From: Candidatus Sysuiplasma jiujiangense
GTDB lineage: Archaea; Thermoplasmatota; Thermoplasmata; Sysuiplasmatales; Sysuiplasmataceae
DNA length: 64,000 nucleotides
Assembly (NCBI GenBank): GCA_019721075.1
Contig: JAHEAD010000004.1
Coordinates: forward strand, 62,001 to 126,000
Direction of reading: 5' to 3'
A model generated the notes under the pieces. It was given only the letters and a program-made list of their open reading frames with translations, made no database searches and had not been told where the DNA came from. How positions within the stretch are numbered: the first letter of the stretch is position 1; each line of letters starts with the position of its first letter. Below are positions 51,029 to 59,756 of this stretch, piece by piece. The translations under genes and the position numbers were made by a program.

Positions 51029-52366
51029 ATGTCTTACGACTATGATGCGGTTGTTCTCGGAGGCGGAGGGGCCGGATACACGGCGGCATTCGGGCTCTCT
51101 GACGCAGGAATGAATGTTCTGATGCTTGACCCGAAAGGCGAGCTGGGAGGAAACTGCCTGTTCGAAGGCTGCATCCCTTCAAAAACTTACTGGCTGGGTG
51201 CGAAATCAACGGAAAGCATGCCTTTCTGCCGGACATCCGCTGAAATAGATTTTAAAAAACTTGTTGGCTGGAAAAATGAGATACAGGAAAAGAGATTTGC
51301 GCAGCACAGGGCCGAAATTGGCGAGCGCAGCACGCTAGTCTTTATGCCGGAGGAGGGGCGTCTTGTCGACGAGCACACCGTATCTGTTGGTCAGCGCAGG
51401 ATTACGGGTAAATACGTTGTTGTAGCAACCGGCTCAGAACCTGTTGTCCCCGAAAATTTCAGGGATGGCATAACCACCCACGATCTGCTGAAACCGGATA
51501 CGCCGCTGGTGGACGTGCCAGAAACGCTGGGTATAATCGGGGGTGGCTACATAGGCATTGAAATGGCGGGAATATTTGCAAAGCTCGGTTCGCAGGTGAC
51601 AATCTTCTGTAATAGAATTTTACCCCCCGTCTCGCAGGAAATTCAGCTTCTTCTTGAACGCCGGCTGATCGAGCTGGGTGTAAAGCTCGAAAGGCAGAAG
51701 GCGAAGGGGGTGAAGTTTTCCGACGGCTCGAAGGCCGTGCTGCTGGACGGCGGAAGCAAAAAATTCAGTGAAGTCCTGGTTGCTGTGGGAAGGAGACCGA
51801 ACCTGAGGAACATTTCACTGGAATTCCGGCTGAACAGCAGAGGATTCATTGATGTTTCACCAGGCATGCGCACCCAATACGGCAACATATTTGCTCCCGG
51901 GGATGTCAACGGAAAACACATGCTGTTTCATGTCGCAGTGCAGGAAGGATGGATCGCGGCCAGAAATATACTCGAAGGCGGCCGCGAAAGGATGCTGATT
52001 GATTATTCCAGCGTCCCGTATGCTGTTTACAGCGACCCGCAGGTTGCCTGGACGGGACTCTGGAAGGAGGATGCGACCGGAAAGGGATTCGACGTCGAAT
52101 GCAGGCGATATGCGCTTGCAGGCGATGCGAGGATGCAGATTGAAAATAGTGAAACTGGATGGATCGATATTGTTGTGATTCCCGGAACAGGAAGGATCAT
52201 AGGAGCGCAGGCAGTGGGAGCAGATGCAGACCTTGTGATAGGTGAACTTTCCATCATTTTATCTCAGGGTATCTCGATTTATGAACTCTCCCGGATCAGT
52301 CAGCCGCATCCGACACAACTTGAGGGAATAATAGACCTTTCAAGGAGATTGAAAACAGATGGCTGA
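51029..52366 (+). CDS. Dihydrolipoamide dehydrogenase-like flavoprotein
   Basis: A 445-residue class I pyridine nucleotide-disulfide oxidoreductase. FAD motif 'VVLGGGGAGYTAAFGL' at the start, redox-active disulfide 'GGNCLFEGCIPSKT' near residue 50, NAD motif 'GIIGGGYIGIEMAGIF' near 170, 'IFAPGDVNG' near 290, and the C-terminal active-site His in 'SQPHPTQLEGI'. It reoxidises dihydrolipoamide in 2-oxoacid or glycine complexes, although no E1/E2 genes adjoin. Transhydrogenase genes follow 210 bp on. Confidence 0.9.
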   Translation: MSYDYDAVVLGGGGAGYTAAFGLSDAGMNVLMLDPKGELGGNCLFEGCIPSKTYWLGAKSTESMPFCRTSAEIDFKKLVGWKNEIQEKRFAQHRAEIGERSTLVFMPEEGRLVDEHTVSVGQRRITGKYVVVATGSEPVVPENFRDGITTHDLLKPDTPLVDVPETLGIIGGGYIGIEMAGIFAKLGSQVTIFCNRILPPVSQEIQLLLERRLIELGVKLERQKAKGVKFSDGSKAVLLDGGSKKFSEVLVAVGRRPNLRNISLEFRLNSRGFIDVSPGMRTQYGNIFAPGDVNGKHMLFHVAVQEGWIAARNILEGGRERMLIDYSSVPYAVYSDPQVAWTGLWKEDATGKGFDVECRRYALAGDARMQIENSETGWIDIVVIPGTGRIIGAQAVGADADLVIGELSIILSQGISIYELSRISQPHPTQLEGIIDLSRRLKTDG

Positions 52367-52384
52367 TTTTTCAATACAGGCTGT

Positions 52385-52516
52385 ATGGTGACAGAAGCTG
52401 CGGCAACTGTGCCGTCGACCGACTGCCGGAGTCAGGCTGCCGGTAGAAACGGGGCCGCATACTGCGACCAGTGCGACATGAGGCATGCTGCACAGGCTTG
52501 CCGTTTACGCAGATAA
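52385..52516 (+). CDS. Possible 43-residue Cys-containing small protein
   Basis: A short frame (ATG at 52385, TAA at 52514-52516) in the gap before pntA. It encodes a peptide with 'YCDQCDMRHAAQACR', which could be a small zinc site, and another Cys at residue 14. No Shine-Dalgarno is clear, and the composition is rich in Ala and Arg, so it may be chance. Confidence 0.2.
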   Translation: MVTEAAATVPSTDCRSQAAGRNGAAYCDQCDMRHAAQACRLRR

Positions 52517-52523
52517 TCGGCAA

Positions 52524-52534
52524 GGTATATATGG
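52524..52534 (+). promoter_or_regulatory. TATA-like box for the transhydrogenase operon
   Basis: GGTATATATGG lies about 48 nt before the pntAA ATG, so a leader of about 20 nt is predicted. Confidence 0.4.
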
Positions 52535-52576
52535 AACCATACTTTCGTGAACGGTTGTCAGATGGTGTAGATTCAA

Positions 52577-53716
52577 ATGGCAATCACAGTTGCGGTTCCG
52601 AAAGAGACGTCGGCCGGCGAACGAAGGGTTTCCATGGTTCCGGAAGCTGCTGCCAGGCTCTCAAAATCGGGTTTCAGTATTCAGGTAGAGTCGGGTGCCG
52701 GCGCAGGTTCATATTATTCGGACAGCGATTATGAAAAGGCCGGAGCCGGAATTGTTAAAGATCGGCGGTCTCTTCTCAGCAGCGCCGATATAGTCCTGGC
52801 AGTACAGCCTCCGAAACCGGAAGACATAATGCTGATGAAGCAGGAGGCTATAGCCATAGGCTTCATGAATCCATTCAGGAATGAAAAGGGAATCAGGGCA
52901 ATGCAGAAGGCAAAAGTTTCCGCATTTGCACTTGAACTTGTGCCCAGGATAACCAGGGCCCAGGGAATGGATGCTCTCTCGTCTCAGGCTACTGTGGGTG
53001 GATACAAGGCGGTGCTGATAGCTGCAGACAATATGCCGAAATTTCTTCCAATGCTCACAACTGCGGCAGGAACCATCAGACCTGCAAAAGTGCTTGTTCT
53101 GGGTGCCGGAGTTGCAGGTCTGATGGCCATAGCGACAGCAAAGAGACTTGGCGCGATGGTGGAAGCCTATGATGTCAGAAGGGCTGCCGGGGAACAGGTC
53201 AGGAGTCTCGGTGCCAAATTCCTTGAGCTGCAGATCAATGCAGAAGGCACCGGCGGTTACGCACGTGAACTGACCCCTGAGGAAAAGAAACAGGAGGAGG
53301 CAATGGTCAGGGAGGCGGTCGCGCAGGCGGATGCAATAATAACGACCGCGAACATACCTGGGAAAAAGGCCCCGCGCCTCGTGTCAAAGGAGATGGTGAT
53401 GAGCATGAAACCCGGTTCAGTCATCGTTGATATGGCTGCCGAGTCGGGAGGCAACTGCGAACTGACAAAGGTTGATGAAACCGTCACTGAAAACGGTGTC
53501 ACTATTTTCGGTCCGTCCAACCTGCCCGGGCAGATTCCTTTCCATTCGAGCCAGATGTATGCAAAAAACCTTCAGTCCTTTCTCTCACTGCTGGTCACAA
53601 AGGAAGGAAATCTTGTTTCTGACTTTTCCGATGAGATACTGGCTGCAAGTCTTCTTGTTTACAAGGGTGAGATCAGGTTTGGCCCTGTGAAGGAACTGCT
53701 GGAGGGAAAGAAATGA
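52577..53716 (+). CDS. pntAA: NAD(P) transhydrogenase subunit alpha 1
   Basis: The NAD(H)-binding domain I of proton-translocating transhydrogenase, which uses the proton gradient to make NADPH from NADH. The 379-residue sequence starts 'ITVAVPKETSAGERRVSMVPE', has the Rossmann motif 'VLVLGAGVAGLMAIATAKRLGA' near 173 and the mobile loop around 'EGTGGYARELTPEE'. The membrane helices follow as a separate gene, as in Rhodospirillum-type three-subunit enzymes. It overlaps pntAB by four bases (ATGA). Confidence 0.95.
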   Translation: MAITVAVPKETSAGERRVSMVPEAAARLSKSGFSIQVESGAGAGSYYSDSDYEKAGAGIVKDRRSLLSSADIVLAVQPPKPEDIMLMKQEAIAIGFMNPFRNEKGIRAMQKAKVSAFALELVPRITRAQGMDALSSQATVGGYKAVLIAADNMPKFLPMLTTAAGTIRPAKVLVLGAGVAGLMAIATAKRLGAMVEAYDVRRAAGEQVRSLGAKFLELQINAEGTGGYARELTPEEKKQEEAMVREAVAQADAIITTANIPGKKAPRLVSKEMVMSMKPGSVIVDMAAESGGNCELTKVDETVTENGVTIFGPSNLPGQIPFHSSQMYAKNLQSFLSLLVTKEGNLVSDFSDEILAASLLVYKGEIRFGPVKELLEGKK

Positions 53717-54018
53717 CCTCCGATGTGTATGCGGCGCTGTATATCGTCGTCCTCGCGGCACTTGTCGGCTACGAAGTAATATCCAGGGTTCCGGTGATAC
53801 TTCACACACCGCTGATGTCCGGATCCAATTTCATACACGGAATTGTCCTGGTAGGTGCGATTATCGCACTCGGGTATGCCCAGACTCCGCTGGAGGATGG
53901 AATAGGCTTTGTTGCAGTCATTATGGCTTCACTGAACGTTACAGGCGGTTACGCCGTTACCGAACGTATTCTGCAGATGTTTGAACGGAACAAGACAAAA
54001 GGAAACAAGGGGGCATAG
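53713..54018 (+). CDS. pntAB: NAD(P) transhydrogenase subunit alpha 2
   Basis: A 101-residue membrane subunit with three helices (about 5-20, 38-55 and 62-85), matching the PntAB family ('VISRVPVILHTPLMSGSNFIHGIVLVGAI' is its signature region). With PntB it forms the proton channel. Its ATG overlaps the pntAA stop, and pntB begins right after its TAG. Confidence 0.93.
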   Translation: MTSDVYAALYIVVLAALVGYEVISRVPVILHTPLMSGSNFIHGIVLVGAIIALGYAQTPLEDGIGFVAVIMASLNVTGGYAVTERILQMFERNKTKGNKGA

Positions 54019-54020
54019 AA

Positions 54021-55391
54021 CTGTCCATAAATATATTTGACCCAGTATACATCATTGCAGTCTTTTTCTTTATAGTCGGCCTTCACAGAATGAGCCACCC
54101 GCTGACTGCGAGAAGCGGCATAGTCTGGGCCGGATGGGCAATGCTCCTCGCGATCCTGGTGACATTCCTCCTGCCGGGCATGAGGAATATACCGCTGATC
54201 GTGATCGGCGTTGCAATCGGCGGCGGCATCGGGTGGGTCGCGGCAAAGAGGGTTGCCATGACGGACATGCCGCAGATGGTTGCAATATACAACGGCATGG
54301 GCGGCGGAGCTGCAGGTGCAATAGCGGCGGTTGAGCTGCTCAGGAGCACTTCAGTGGCGTCGTTGGCTGCACTTTCGGTTGCAGGAGGTCTCATCGGAGG
54401 AATATCCATTGCAGGCAGCATCATAGCGTTCCTCAAGCTTCAGGGATGGATAAGACAGAGGGCCATAACCTACCCTCTCCAGCAGCCTGGAAACATTGCC
54501 GTGCTCCTTATTGCCCTGATTATGGGTGCGCTCGTGGTTGATCCTTCAAGTATACATGGCGCATTCCAGCCGCTCCTCCCATTCTTTGTCTTTTCCCTTG
54601 CATTCGGATTCCTGATGGCTCTTCCGATAGGGGGAGCGGACATGCCTGTTGTCATTTCCCTTTTCAACGCACTCACTGGACTTGCAGTGGCGCTTGACGG
54701 CTTTGCTCTTACCAATTACGCGATGATTATTGCAGGCACGCTCGTGGGTGCGGCCGGTTCCATGCTCACTCTTGTTATGGCAAAGGCGATGAACCGCTCA
54801 ATTCCAAACATACTTTTCGGCGCATTCGGCGCAAAGGAGGAAGAGCAGGGTGAAATCAAAGGCTCCATGAAGCCTATTGAAGCGGATGATGTGGCAGTCA
54901 TGCTGGCGTATGCAAACAGCGTGATAATCGCACCAGGTTACGGCATGGCGGTCGCCCAGGCGCAGCAGAAGGTCAAAGAGCTCATGGATCTTCTCGAAGC
55001 CAAAGGGGTAACAGTGAAATTTGCCATACACCCGGTTGCGGGAAGGATGCCCGGGCACATGAATGTCCTTCTCGCTGAGGCCGGCGTTCCCTACGACCAT
55101 CTGTTTGACAGGGATGAAATCAACCAGGAATTCGGCAACACCGACGTTGTTCTTGTTATAGGTGCAAACGATGTCGTCAATCCTGCTGCAAGGAGACAGG
55201 GGAGCCCGCTGTTCGGAATGCCCATACTGGACGTTGACAGGGCAAAGAATGTCATCGTCCTCAAGAGGGGACAGGGGAAGGGATTCTCGGGCGTCGAGAA
55301 CGAACTCTTCTACGGAGACAATACAAAGCTGCTCTACGGCGACGCTCAGGACAGCGTATCCAGGGTGATTCAGGCACTGAAGAAACTCTGA
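54021..55391 (+). CDS. pntB: NAD(P) transhydrogenase subunit beta (probable CTG start)
   Basis: The NADP(H)-binding domain III plus most membrane helices. 'GGGIGWVAAKR' and several helices lead to the soluble C-terminal domain with 'IIAPGYGMAVAQAQQKVKEL', 'HPVAGRMPGHMNVLLAEA' and 'DVVNPAAR'. The first ATG (54090) would cut off helix 1: the upstream in-frame sequence encodes 'FDPVYIIAVFFFIVGLHRM', which matches PntB's first helix. No ATG, GTG or TTG precedes it, so a CTG at 54021 after an AGGGGG site is the best start. Confidence 0.9.
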   Translation: MSINIFDPVYIIAVFFFIVGLHRMSHPLTARSGIVWAGWAMLLAILVTFLLPGMRNIPLIVIGVAIGGGIGWVAAKRVAMTDMPQMVAIYNGMGGGAAGAIAAVELLRSTSVASLAALSVAGGLIGGISIAGSIIAFLKLQGWIRQRAITYPLQQPGNIAVLLIALIMGALVVDPSSIHGAFQPLLPFFVFSLAFGFLMALPIGGADMPVVISLFNALTGLAVALDGFALTNYAMIIAGTLVGAAGSMLTLVMAKAMNRSIPNILFGAFGAKEEEQGEIKGSMKPIEADDVAVMLAYANSVIIAPGYGMAVAQAQQKVKELMDLLEAKGVTVKFAIHPVAGRMPGHMNVLLAEAGVPYDHLFDRDEINQEFGNTDVVLVIGANDVVNPAARRQGSPLFGMPILDVDRAKNVIVLKRGQGKGFSGVENELFYGDNTKLLYGDAQDSVSRVIQALKKL

Positions 55392-55425
55392 CCTCCACCA
55401 CTCTGCAGCGGGGGCCATGCGCCGC

Positions 55426-56418
55426 TTAGGCATCGTTCGGTCGCGCTGCGCCCTGCCGCTCTTGAATCCATTCAACAGATTCGGCGGCACAGGAATTCAG
55501 AAGTGCCTCCATGTCCCCCTCCGAGCTGAGCACAGCAGCCCCGGCATGTCCGCCGAAGGTACCTCCGAATCCCTGAGCGACGTTTCTGAATACGGTGATT
55601 AGGCTGAAACCCTTACCGATCGCTACCGCAGCCGCTCTGCCCGTTACCCTCACAGAGCCACTGTCTTCAGATGCCACAAACGCAACATCGGCACCTGCAG
55701 TCAGCAGCATACCGGCGACAGATGATTCGAAAGCGGAGGCATGGCTGCAGCAAACAGTGAAACCGGACAAACTCCTGAAAACCATCCGCTGCATCCCTTT
55801 CAGTATGGCAGTCAGTTCAGACATGTCACGCTGACCATCGACAGACAGCTCTTTCGAATCCATCTCCAGCCCTGCAGTCTCGAGGAGTTCCGCGCATTTT
55901 CTGAGTGTTGAGGGTTTTGCCCTCTTCAGTCTACCTGTATCCGCAAGTATTCCCGCGAGCAGGATCCCTGCCGTTTCTCCGTCGATAGCGTGACCGCCGT
56001 CCGTAATTATGTCATAGACTATCTCCGAACATGAGGGCGCCGTCGAGTCTGTCAGTGAAATACAGTGTTCCGGCTGCCGGTCAATTTCATGGTGGTCTAT
56101 CACTATGATGACCCTGTCCCTGAACTGCTCCGGTATCACGGTGATGTCGCTTGTGTCCACGATTATGGCCGCCGTCGCACCTTCAGGAAATTTGGCCAGG
56201 AGGCTTGCGGAATGCTTCTTCAGCAGCAGATTCCCTGCCCTGTCCGGCTTTGACGGAGACCAGAGATCGCCTATGCCGAACCTCTTTGACAGCGCACACG
56301 CGCTTGCAACGCAGTCAGGATCTGCATGCGGGTGCAGTACAATGACCGGCGAGGCAGATTCAGCCATGAGAAATGAAATTTCGGAGATCCTGCGCCGGTA
56401 TGCATCAGTTTGATTCAT
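55426..56418 (-). CDS. DHH-family phosphoesterase
   Basis: A 330-residue manganese-dependent phosphoesterase of the DHH-DHHA1 class. 'VLHPHADPDCVASA' near residue 28, 'VDTSD' near 89, the DHH motif in 'VIDHHEID' near 108, and 'GTFGGHAGAAVL' (DHHA1) near 295. Substrates in the family include nanoRNA, cyclic dinucleotides and single-stranded DNA. It overlaps prefoldin beta by 14 bases and is the last gene of the large minus-strand informational cluster. Confidence 0.9.
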   Translation of the reverse strand: MNQTDAYRRRISEISFLMAESASPVIVLHPHADPDCVASACALSKRFGIGDLWSPSKPDRAGNLLLKKHSASLLAKFPEGATAAIIVDTSDITVIPEQFRDRVIIVIDHHEIDRQPEHCISLTDSTAPSCSEIVYDIITDGGHAIDGETAGILLAGILADTGRLKRAKPSTLRKCAELLETAGLEMDSKELSVDGQRDMSELTAILKGMQRMVFRSLSGFTVCCSHASAFESSVAGMLLTAGADVAFVASEDSGSVRVTGRAAAVAIGKGFSLITVFRNVAQGFGGTFGGHAGAAVLSSEGDMEALLNSCAAESVEWIQERQGAARPNDA

Positions 56419-56767
56419 CCTTTTTCTGCCCGAGTTCCCTGCTCAGCTCATCCTGCAGCGACTGGTATCGTTCCCTCAGGTGTTTTTCCTGCCGTTCTAC
56501 CGTTTTCACTCTTATGTCAAGCGTTTCCTTCTGCTCTGAAAGTTCCCTGATGACGGTTTCCCTGTCCTTCACCCTGATCATCAGGGATCCTATATTCTTG
56601 TAAATTGAAGAATCAGCATCCAGTTTGTTCAGCTCCTCAAGGGCCCGCGTAAGCTCCTTCAGCTGCGCCTCCAGCTGGTACCTCTGGCTTGCGATGACCT
56701 GGATCTGCTGCTGCATCTGCTGGTACTGGTTTATCTGATTCTGCAACTTGGGACTGATGTCGTTCAT
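56405..56767 (-). CDS. pfdB: Prefoldin subunit beta
   Basis: A 120-residue coiled-coil chaperone subunit that hands unfolded proteins to the thermosome. 'SPKLQNQINQYQQMQQQIQ' starts the first helix, a beta-hairpin 'KLDADSSIYKNIGSLMIR' lies in the middle, and the second helix ('VETRVKTVERQEKHLRERY'-like) follows. The ATG at 56767 follows GGTGAT by four bases; a GTG at 56776 lies within that site and is not the start. Confidence 0.95.
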   Translation of the reverse strand: MNDISPKLQNQINQYQQMQQQIQVIASQRYQLEAQLKELTRALEELNKLDADSSIYKNIGSLMIRVKDRETVIRELSEQKETLDIRVKTVERQEKHLRERYQSLQDELSRELGQKKDESN

Positions 56768-56787
56768 TAATATCACCTTCAGTCAGT

Positions 56788-57033
56788 TCAGGAAGGCCTG
56801 ATTCTCCTGAAGACACTCAGTGCCACATTAGCCCATCTCATATAAGAATTGAGTGCCGCCCGCAGGGCATGCAGGTCTTCGGCTTCTATTATCAGTCTGT
56901 ATCCGCCTTCTGCCTCCAGCCATCTCACGGTGCACCTCCTGAGTTCGCCCGACTCCGGACCCATGACGCTGCAGAGGAATTTCCCCTCCTCACTTCCGAG
57001 GAACAGGGTAGCAGTATGTCTTGCACTGCTCAT
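56788..57033 (-). CDS. pcc1: KEOPS complex subunit Pcc1
   Basis: An 81-residue dimerising subunit of KEOPS, which makes the universal tRNA t6A modification. The compact fold and 'RLIIEAEDLHALRAALNSYMRWANVAL' are typical. Its ATG overlaps the RpoP stop (ATGA), as in many archaea where pcc1 follows rpoP. Confidence 0.9.
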   Translation of the reverse strand: MSSARHTATLFLGSEEGKFLCSVMGPESGELRRCTVRWLEAEGGYRLIIEAEDLHALRAALNSYMRWANVALSVFRRIRPS

Positions 57034-57164
57034 TTGGCCGTCAGCTGTTTCTTTACACTGGGCCTGTCCTTGACAAAGATCTTGGAACCGCACCTGTCGC
57101 ACTGAAGGCCGAAGGTGTTTACGCCGGATCTGATCGGCTCACCGCACTTGATGCACTTGTACAT
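57030..57164 (-). CDS. rpoP: DNA-directed RNA polymerase subunit P
   Basis: A 44-residue zinc protein (eukaryal Rpb12/Rpc10 homologue). From the ATG at 57162-57164 it reads MYKCIKCGEPIRSGVNTFGL and continues with 'QCDRCGSKIFVKDRPSVKKQ', showing the two CxxC halves of one zinc site. It overlaps eL43 by one base (TAATG) and pcc1 by four. Confidence 0.95.
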   Translation of the reverse strand: MYKCIKCGEPIRSGVNTFGLQCDRCGSKIFVKDRPSVKKQLTAK

Positions 57165-57457
57165 TACTTTCCATCCTCCTTTTCAGCGGCTGCAGCAGCC
57201 TCGAGTTCATGCGAAACCACCGTTTTTCTGAACTGGCCGACATACGCTCTGCCCGCATATTTATGACCGCAGTGCCTGCATGCGTAAATCGATGTGCTCA
57301 CCCTGCCTACGGAATAGGCGCCGCATCTCGGGCAGGCAATTTCCTTTGCCGCATCCTTCTCGATCTCAAGTATCCTGGAGCGTATCCTGACACCGTATCT
57401 CGGTCCAAATCTGGCGACCGAACCAACCTTCTTCGCCGAACCTGACAATTTTGACAC
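57164..57457 (-). CDS. rpl37ae: Ribosomal protein eL43 (L37Ae)
   Basis: A 97-residue zinc-ribbon ribosomal protein. Zinc ligands are in 'ACPRCGAYSVGRVSTSIYACRHCGHKYAGRAY' (shown here as two CxxC pairs 16 residues apart in the core); the N-terminus 'GSARFGPRYG'-like segment is also typical. The start is a GTG one base after the Rrp42 stop. Confidence 0.95.
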   Translation of the reverse strand: MSKLSGSAKKVGSVARFGPRYGVRIRSRILEIEKDAAKEIACPRCGAYSVGRVSTSIYACRHCGHKYAGRAYVGQFRKTVVSHELEAAAAAEKEDGK

Positions 57458-57458
57458 C

Positions 57459-58232
57459 TCATAGCTTCTTTCTTATAAGATTCCCGGCAGAGGCGGACAT
57501 TTTTATCGCGCTTCTCACTTCCTCAATGGTGAAATGCCCTGTCCCGCCCTTCTGCATTGCGCGTATGTCTCCGTTTTCATCCGTCGCCACTGTGAGTCTC
57601 GCAGACGAAACATCTTCTTCTTCAAGCGTGGGATCTATTATCAGTCTGTCGCCTATTTTAACTGTTGTACATGATATGGGCACCGATCTGAGTGGCAGCC
57701 TGTAATCCTCCCCCTTGCCAAGTCTCTTTGCAGGGACAACGGTGTTCTTAAGTGCGCTGACAGCAGCTATCGAGGCCGCGTCAAAGAGGTTGCCGTCATA
57801 ATCCAGCGGATAAATATCAATGTACAGGACCCAGACTTCCTCTTTGGGCTTGATGCAGAGTGCAGCCATGTCTATGAGCTGACTCTCTCTGATTCCTCTG
57901 TCCACGACACGCGAAAGCTCTATTGCGCTCGGCGACGGCGGTCCGCTTTCGAAATCTTCCGAAGCCATCGGAATCAGCTCAACGTTTGTTGTGAGCACAC
58001 CTTTGTCTGGAGAGTCGTCGAACGGCTCGCCGACATCCATCTTTATTCCTACAACAACCTCTGTATTTCCCAGCCTGAGTCTTGAGGATCCTTCCGCAGT
58101 CTCTATCGTTCCGGTCTCAACGGTAATTTCCCTGAATTCGTCGAATTTCCTGCCATCCGTTCTTACGCCGCGTGAAAGCACATTGAGGATGTGTCCCCTT
58201 TTCACATCCGACATCGGACTCCTTGAAAGCAT
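57459..58232 (-). CDS. rrp42: Exosome complex subunit Rrp42
   Basis: A 257-residue RNase PH-fold subunit without its own catalytic centre; with Rrp41 it forms the hexameric exosome ring for 3'-5' RNA decay. 'GVRTDGRKFDEFREI', 'NTEVVVGIKMDVGEPF' and 'LYIDIYPLDYDGNLFDAASIAA' are characteristic. The ATG at 58232 is one base after the Rrp41 stop, with an ATG at 58214 (preceded by AGGAG) as an alternative. Confidence 0.95.
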   Translation of the reverse strand: MLSRSPMSDVKRGHILNVLSRGVRTDGRKFDEFREITVETGTIETAEGSSRLRLGNTEVVVGIKMDVGEPFDDSPDKGVLTTNVELIPMASEDFESGPPSPSAIELSRVVDRGIRESQLIDMAALCIKPKEEVWVLYIDIYPLDYDGNLFDAASIAAVSALKNTVVPAKRLGKGEDYRLPLRSVPISCTTVKIGDRLIIDPTLEEEDVSSARLTVATDENGDIRAMQKGGTGHFTIEEVRSAIKMSASAGNLIRKKL

Positions 58233-58233
58233 T

Positions 58234-58998
58234 TCAGTTCGCCTCCTCTGTTTTTGTCTCCTCTTCAGAAAGTATGACGGAATATTTCCTTTTGAGCGCT
58301 TCCTGCTGGAGAGCGTATATCTTTGAGCAGCCGCCCATGGCAAGTTCAATCGCCCTGTCAAACTCCTCCTGTGTCATGTGGCCGTCCATCTGCAGAAGGA
58401 GTATTTCCCCCGTTCTCGGCAGATATGCAAGCGGAACATCGGCCTGGCCGAAGTTGTCCTCTTCCTTGTTCAGGTCAAGTACTATTGTGTCTGCAACCTT
58501 GCCTGCAGCGCAGGCCGGCACGAGATCCCTCATCGGTATTCCCGCATCAGCGAGCGCTACCGATGCGGCTGTAAGGCCAGCACATCTGGTGCCGGCATTG
58601 GCCTGGAGCACCACAATGTAGACGTCTATGGAAGTTCTCGGAAACTGCTCCAGAAAAACGACATGCTCCAGCGCTTCAGAGAGTATCTTGGAAATTTCCA
58701 CCGATCTTCTGTCGGGGCCCGGTCTCTTTCTGTCGTCCACAGAGAATGAAAGCATATTGTAGTTGCACTGGACGATGGCCCTGGTCGGATCCTGCAGATG
58801 CCTGGGGTGGCATTCCCTTGGTCCGTACACGGCCGCAAGTATCTTGTTCTTTCCCATTTCGACATAAGCTGAGCCGTCGGCCCGCTTCAGAACCCCTGCC
58901 TCGATCCTTATCGGCCTCAGCTCGTCAGCTCTCCTGCCGTCAATCCTCTTTCCGTTTTCGTCAATCAGTTTTAGCCCTTCAGGCATATCCATGCTCAT
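58234..58998 (-). CDS. rrp41: Exosome complex exonuclease Rrp41
   Basis: The catalytic RNase PH-type subunit of the archaeal exosome. The 254-residue chain has '[22 protein letters not shown]', '[17 protein letters not shown]', and the phosphate- and RNA-binding region '[23 protein letters not shown]'. The catalytic Asp falls in '[14 protein letters not shown]'. Directly upstream of Rrp42 and downstream of Rrp4, the standard archaeal order. Confidence 0.96.
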   Translation of the reverse strand: MSMDMPEGLKLIDENGKRIDGRRADELRPIRIEAGVLKRADGSAYVEMGKNKILAAVYGPRECHPRHLQDPTRAIVQCNYNMLSFSVDDRKRPGPDRRSVEISKILSEALEHVVFLEQFPRTSIDVYIVVLQANAGTRCAGLTAASVALADAGIPMRDLVPACAAGKVADTIVLDLNKEEDNFGQADVPLAYLPRTGEILLLQMDGHMTQEEFDRAIELAMGGCSKIYALQQEALKRKYSVILSEEETKTEEAN

Positions 58999-59022
58999 TA
59001 AAACACCAACCGTGAGTATCTC

Positions 59023-59706
59023 TTATCTATTTTTCAGGTTATCCTCGAGGAATTCCCTGATCCTGTTTGTAAGGCCGAAAGTCTGGGCCTCCATGTCTAT
59101 GATCCTGAGTGCCTTGGCAACCACCAGGACCCTTTCTATTTCACCGTCAATCCAGATGCGTCCATTCCTTCCGACTATTATCCTGCATCCTGACATGGAC
59201 CTAAGCATCTCTATCATTGAGCTGTTCTTGCCAACAACTCTGGCAACCTTTCCGAAAGGTATGTCCACGATGTGGCCGCCGTTCAGCTTGCGCAGCCTCT
59301 GGTCCCTCATCGTCACCTGTACATGCTTCGAGTCGTCCACCGAAAGGATTTCGGCAATCACATTGTCCCCTATGTCCAGATATTTGGAAGTGGCATTGAA
59401 TTCAACCTTCCAGGGGGACTCGGAGGCGTGAAGAAGAGCGGGGTAGGGAGAATTGATGTCAAGCAGCCAGCTTGATGCATTTATCTCCGAGACAGTGCCG
59501 ATTACCTCCTCCTCCCTGAACGGTATGTACTTCCCGCCAAGCGGGATGATGTCGACATAATTCCCTCTCATTGACTTCAGACCCAGTGTGGAGGAGTAGA
59601 ATCTCCCGTCCTTCCTGTACATTCCAAACCCCGCCTTCCTACCTGCACACTCCACAGGTTCCCCGGGTACAACAATATCCCTAACTTCGGAACCTGAACG
59701 GGCCAT
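59023..59706 (-). CDS. rrp4: Exosome RNA-binding cap subunit Rrp4
   Basis: A 227-residue cap protein with an N-terminal domain (1-60, 'IVVPGEPV'), an S1 RNA-binding domain (about 65-135, 'IGTVSEINASSWLLDINSPYP') and a KH domain (about 145-210, 'VARVVGKNSSMIEMLRSMSG' then 'IIVGRNGRIWIDG'). It guides RNA into the Rrp41/Rrp42 ring. Confidence 0.95.
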   Translation of the reverse strand: MARSGSEVRDIVVPGEPVECAGRKAGFGMYRKDGRFYSSTLGLKSMRGNYVDIIPLGGKYIPFREEEVIGTVSEINASSWLLDINSPYPALLHASESPWKVEFNATSKYLDIGDNVIAEILSVDDSKHVQVTMRDQRLRKLNGGHIVDIPFGKVARVVGKNSSMIEMLRSMSGCRIIVGRNGRIWIDGEIERVLVVAKALRIIDMEAQTFGLTNRIREFLEDNLKNR

Positions 59707-59756
59707 TTCACTTCACTTTCCAGTATCGACCTGAATATGAATTCTAAATCCACACT

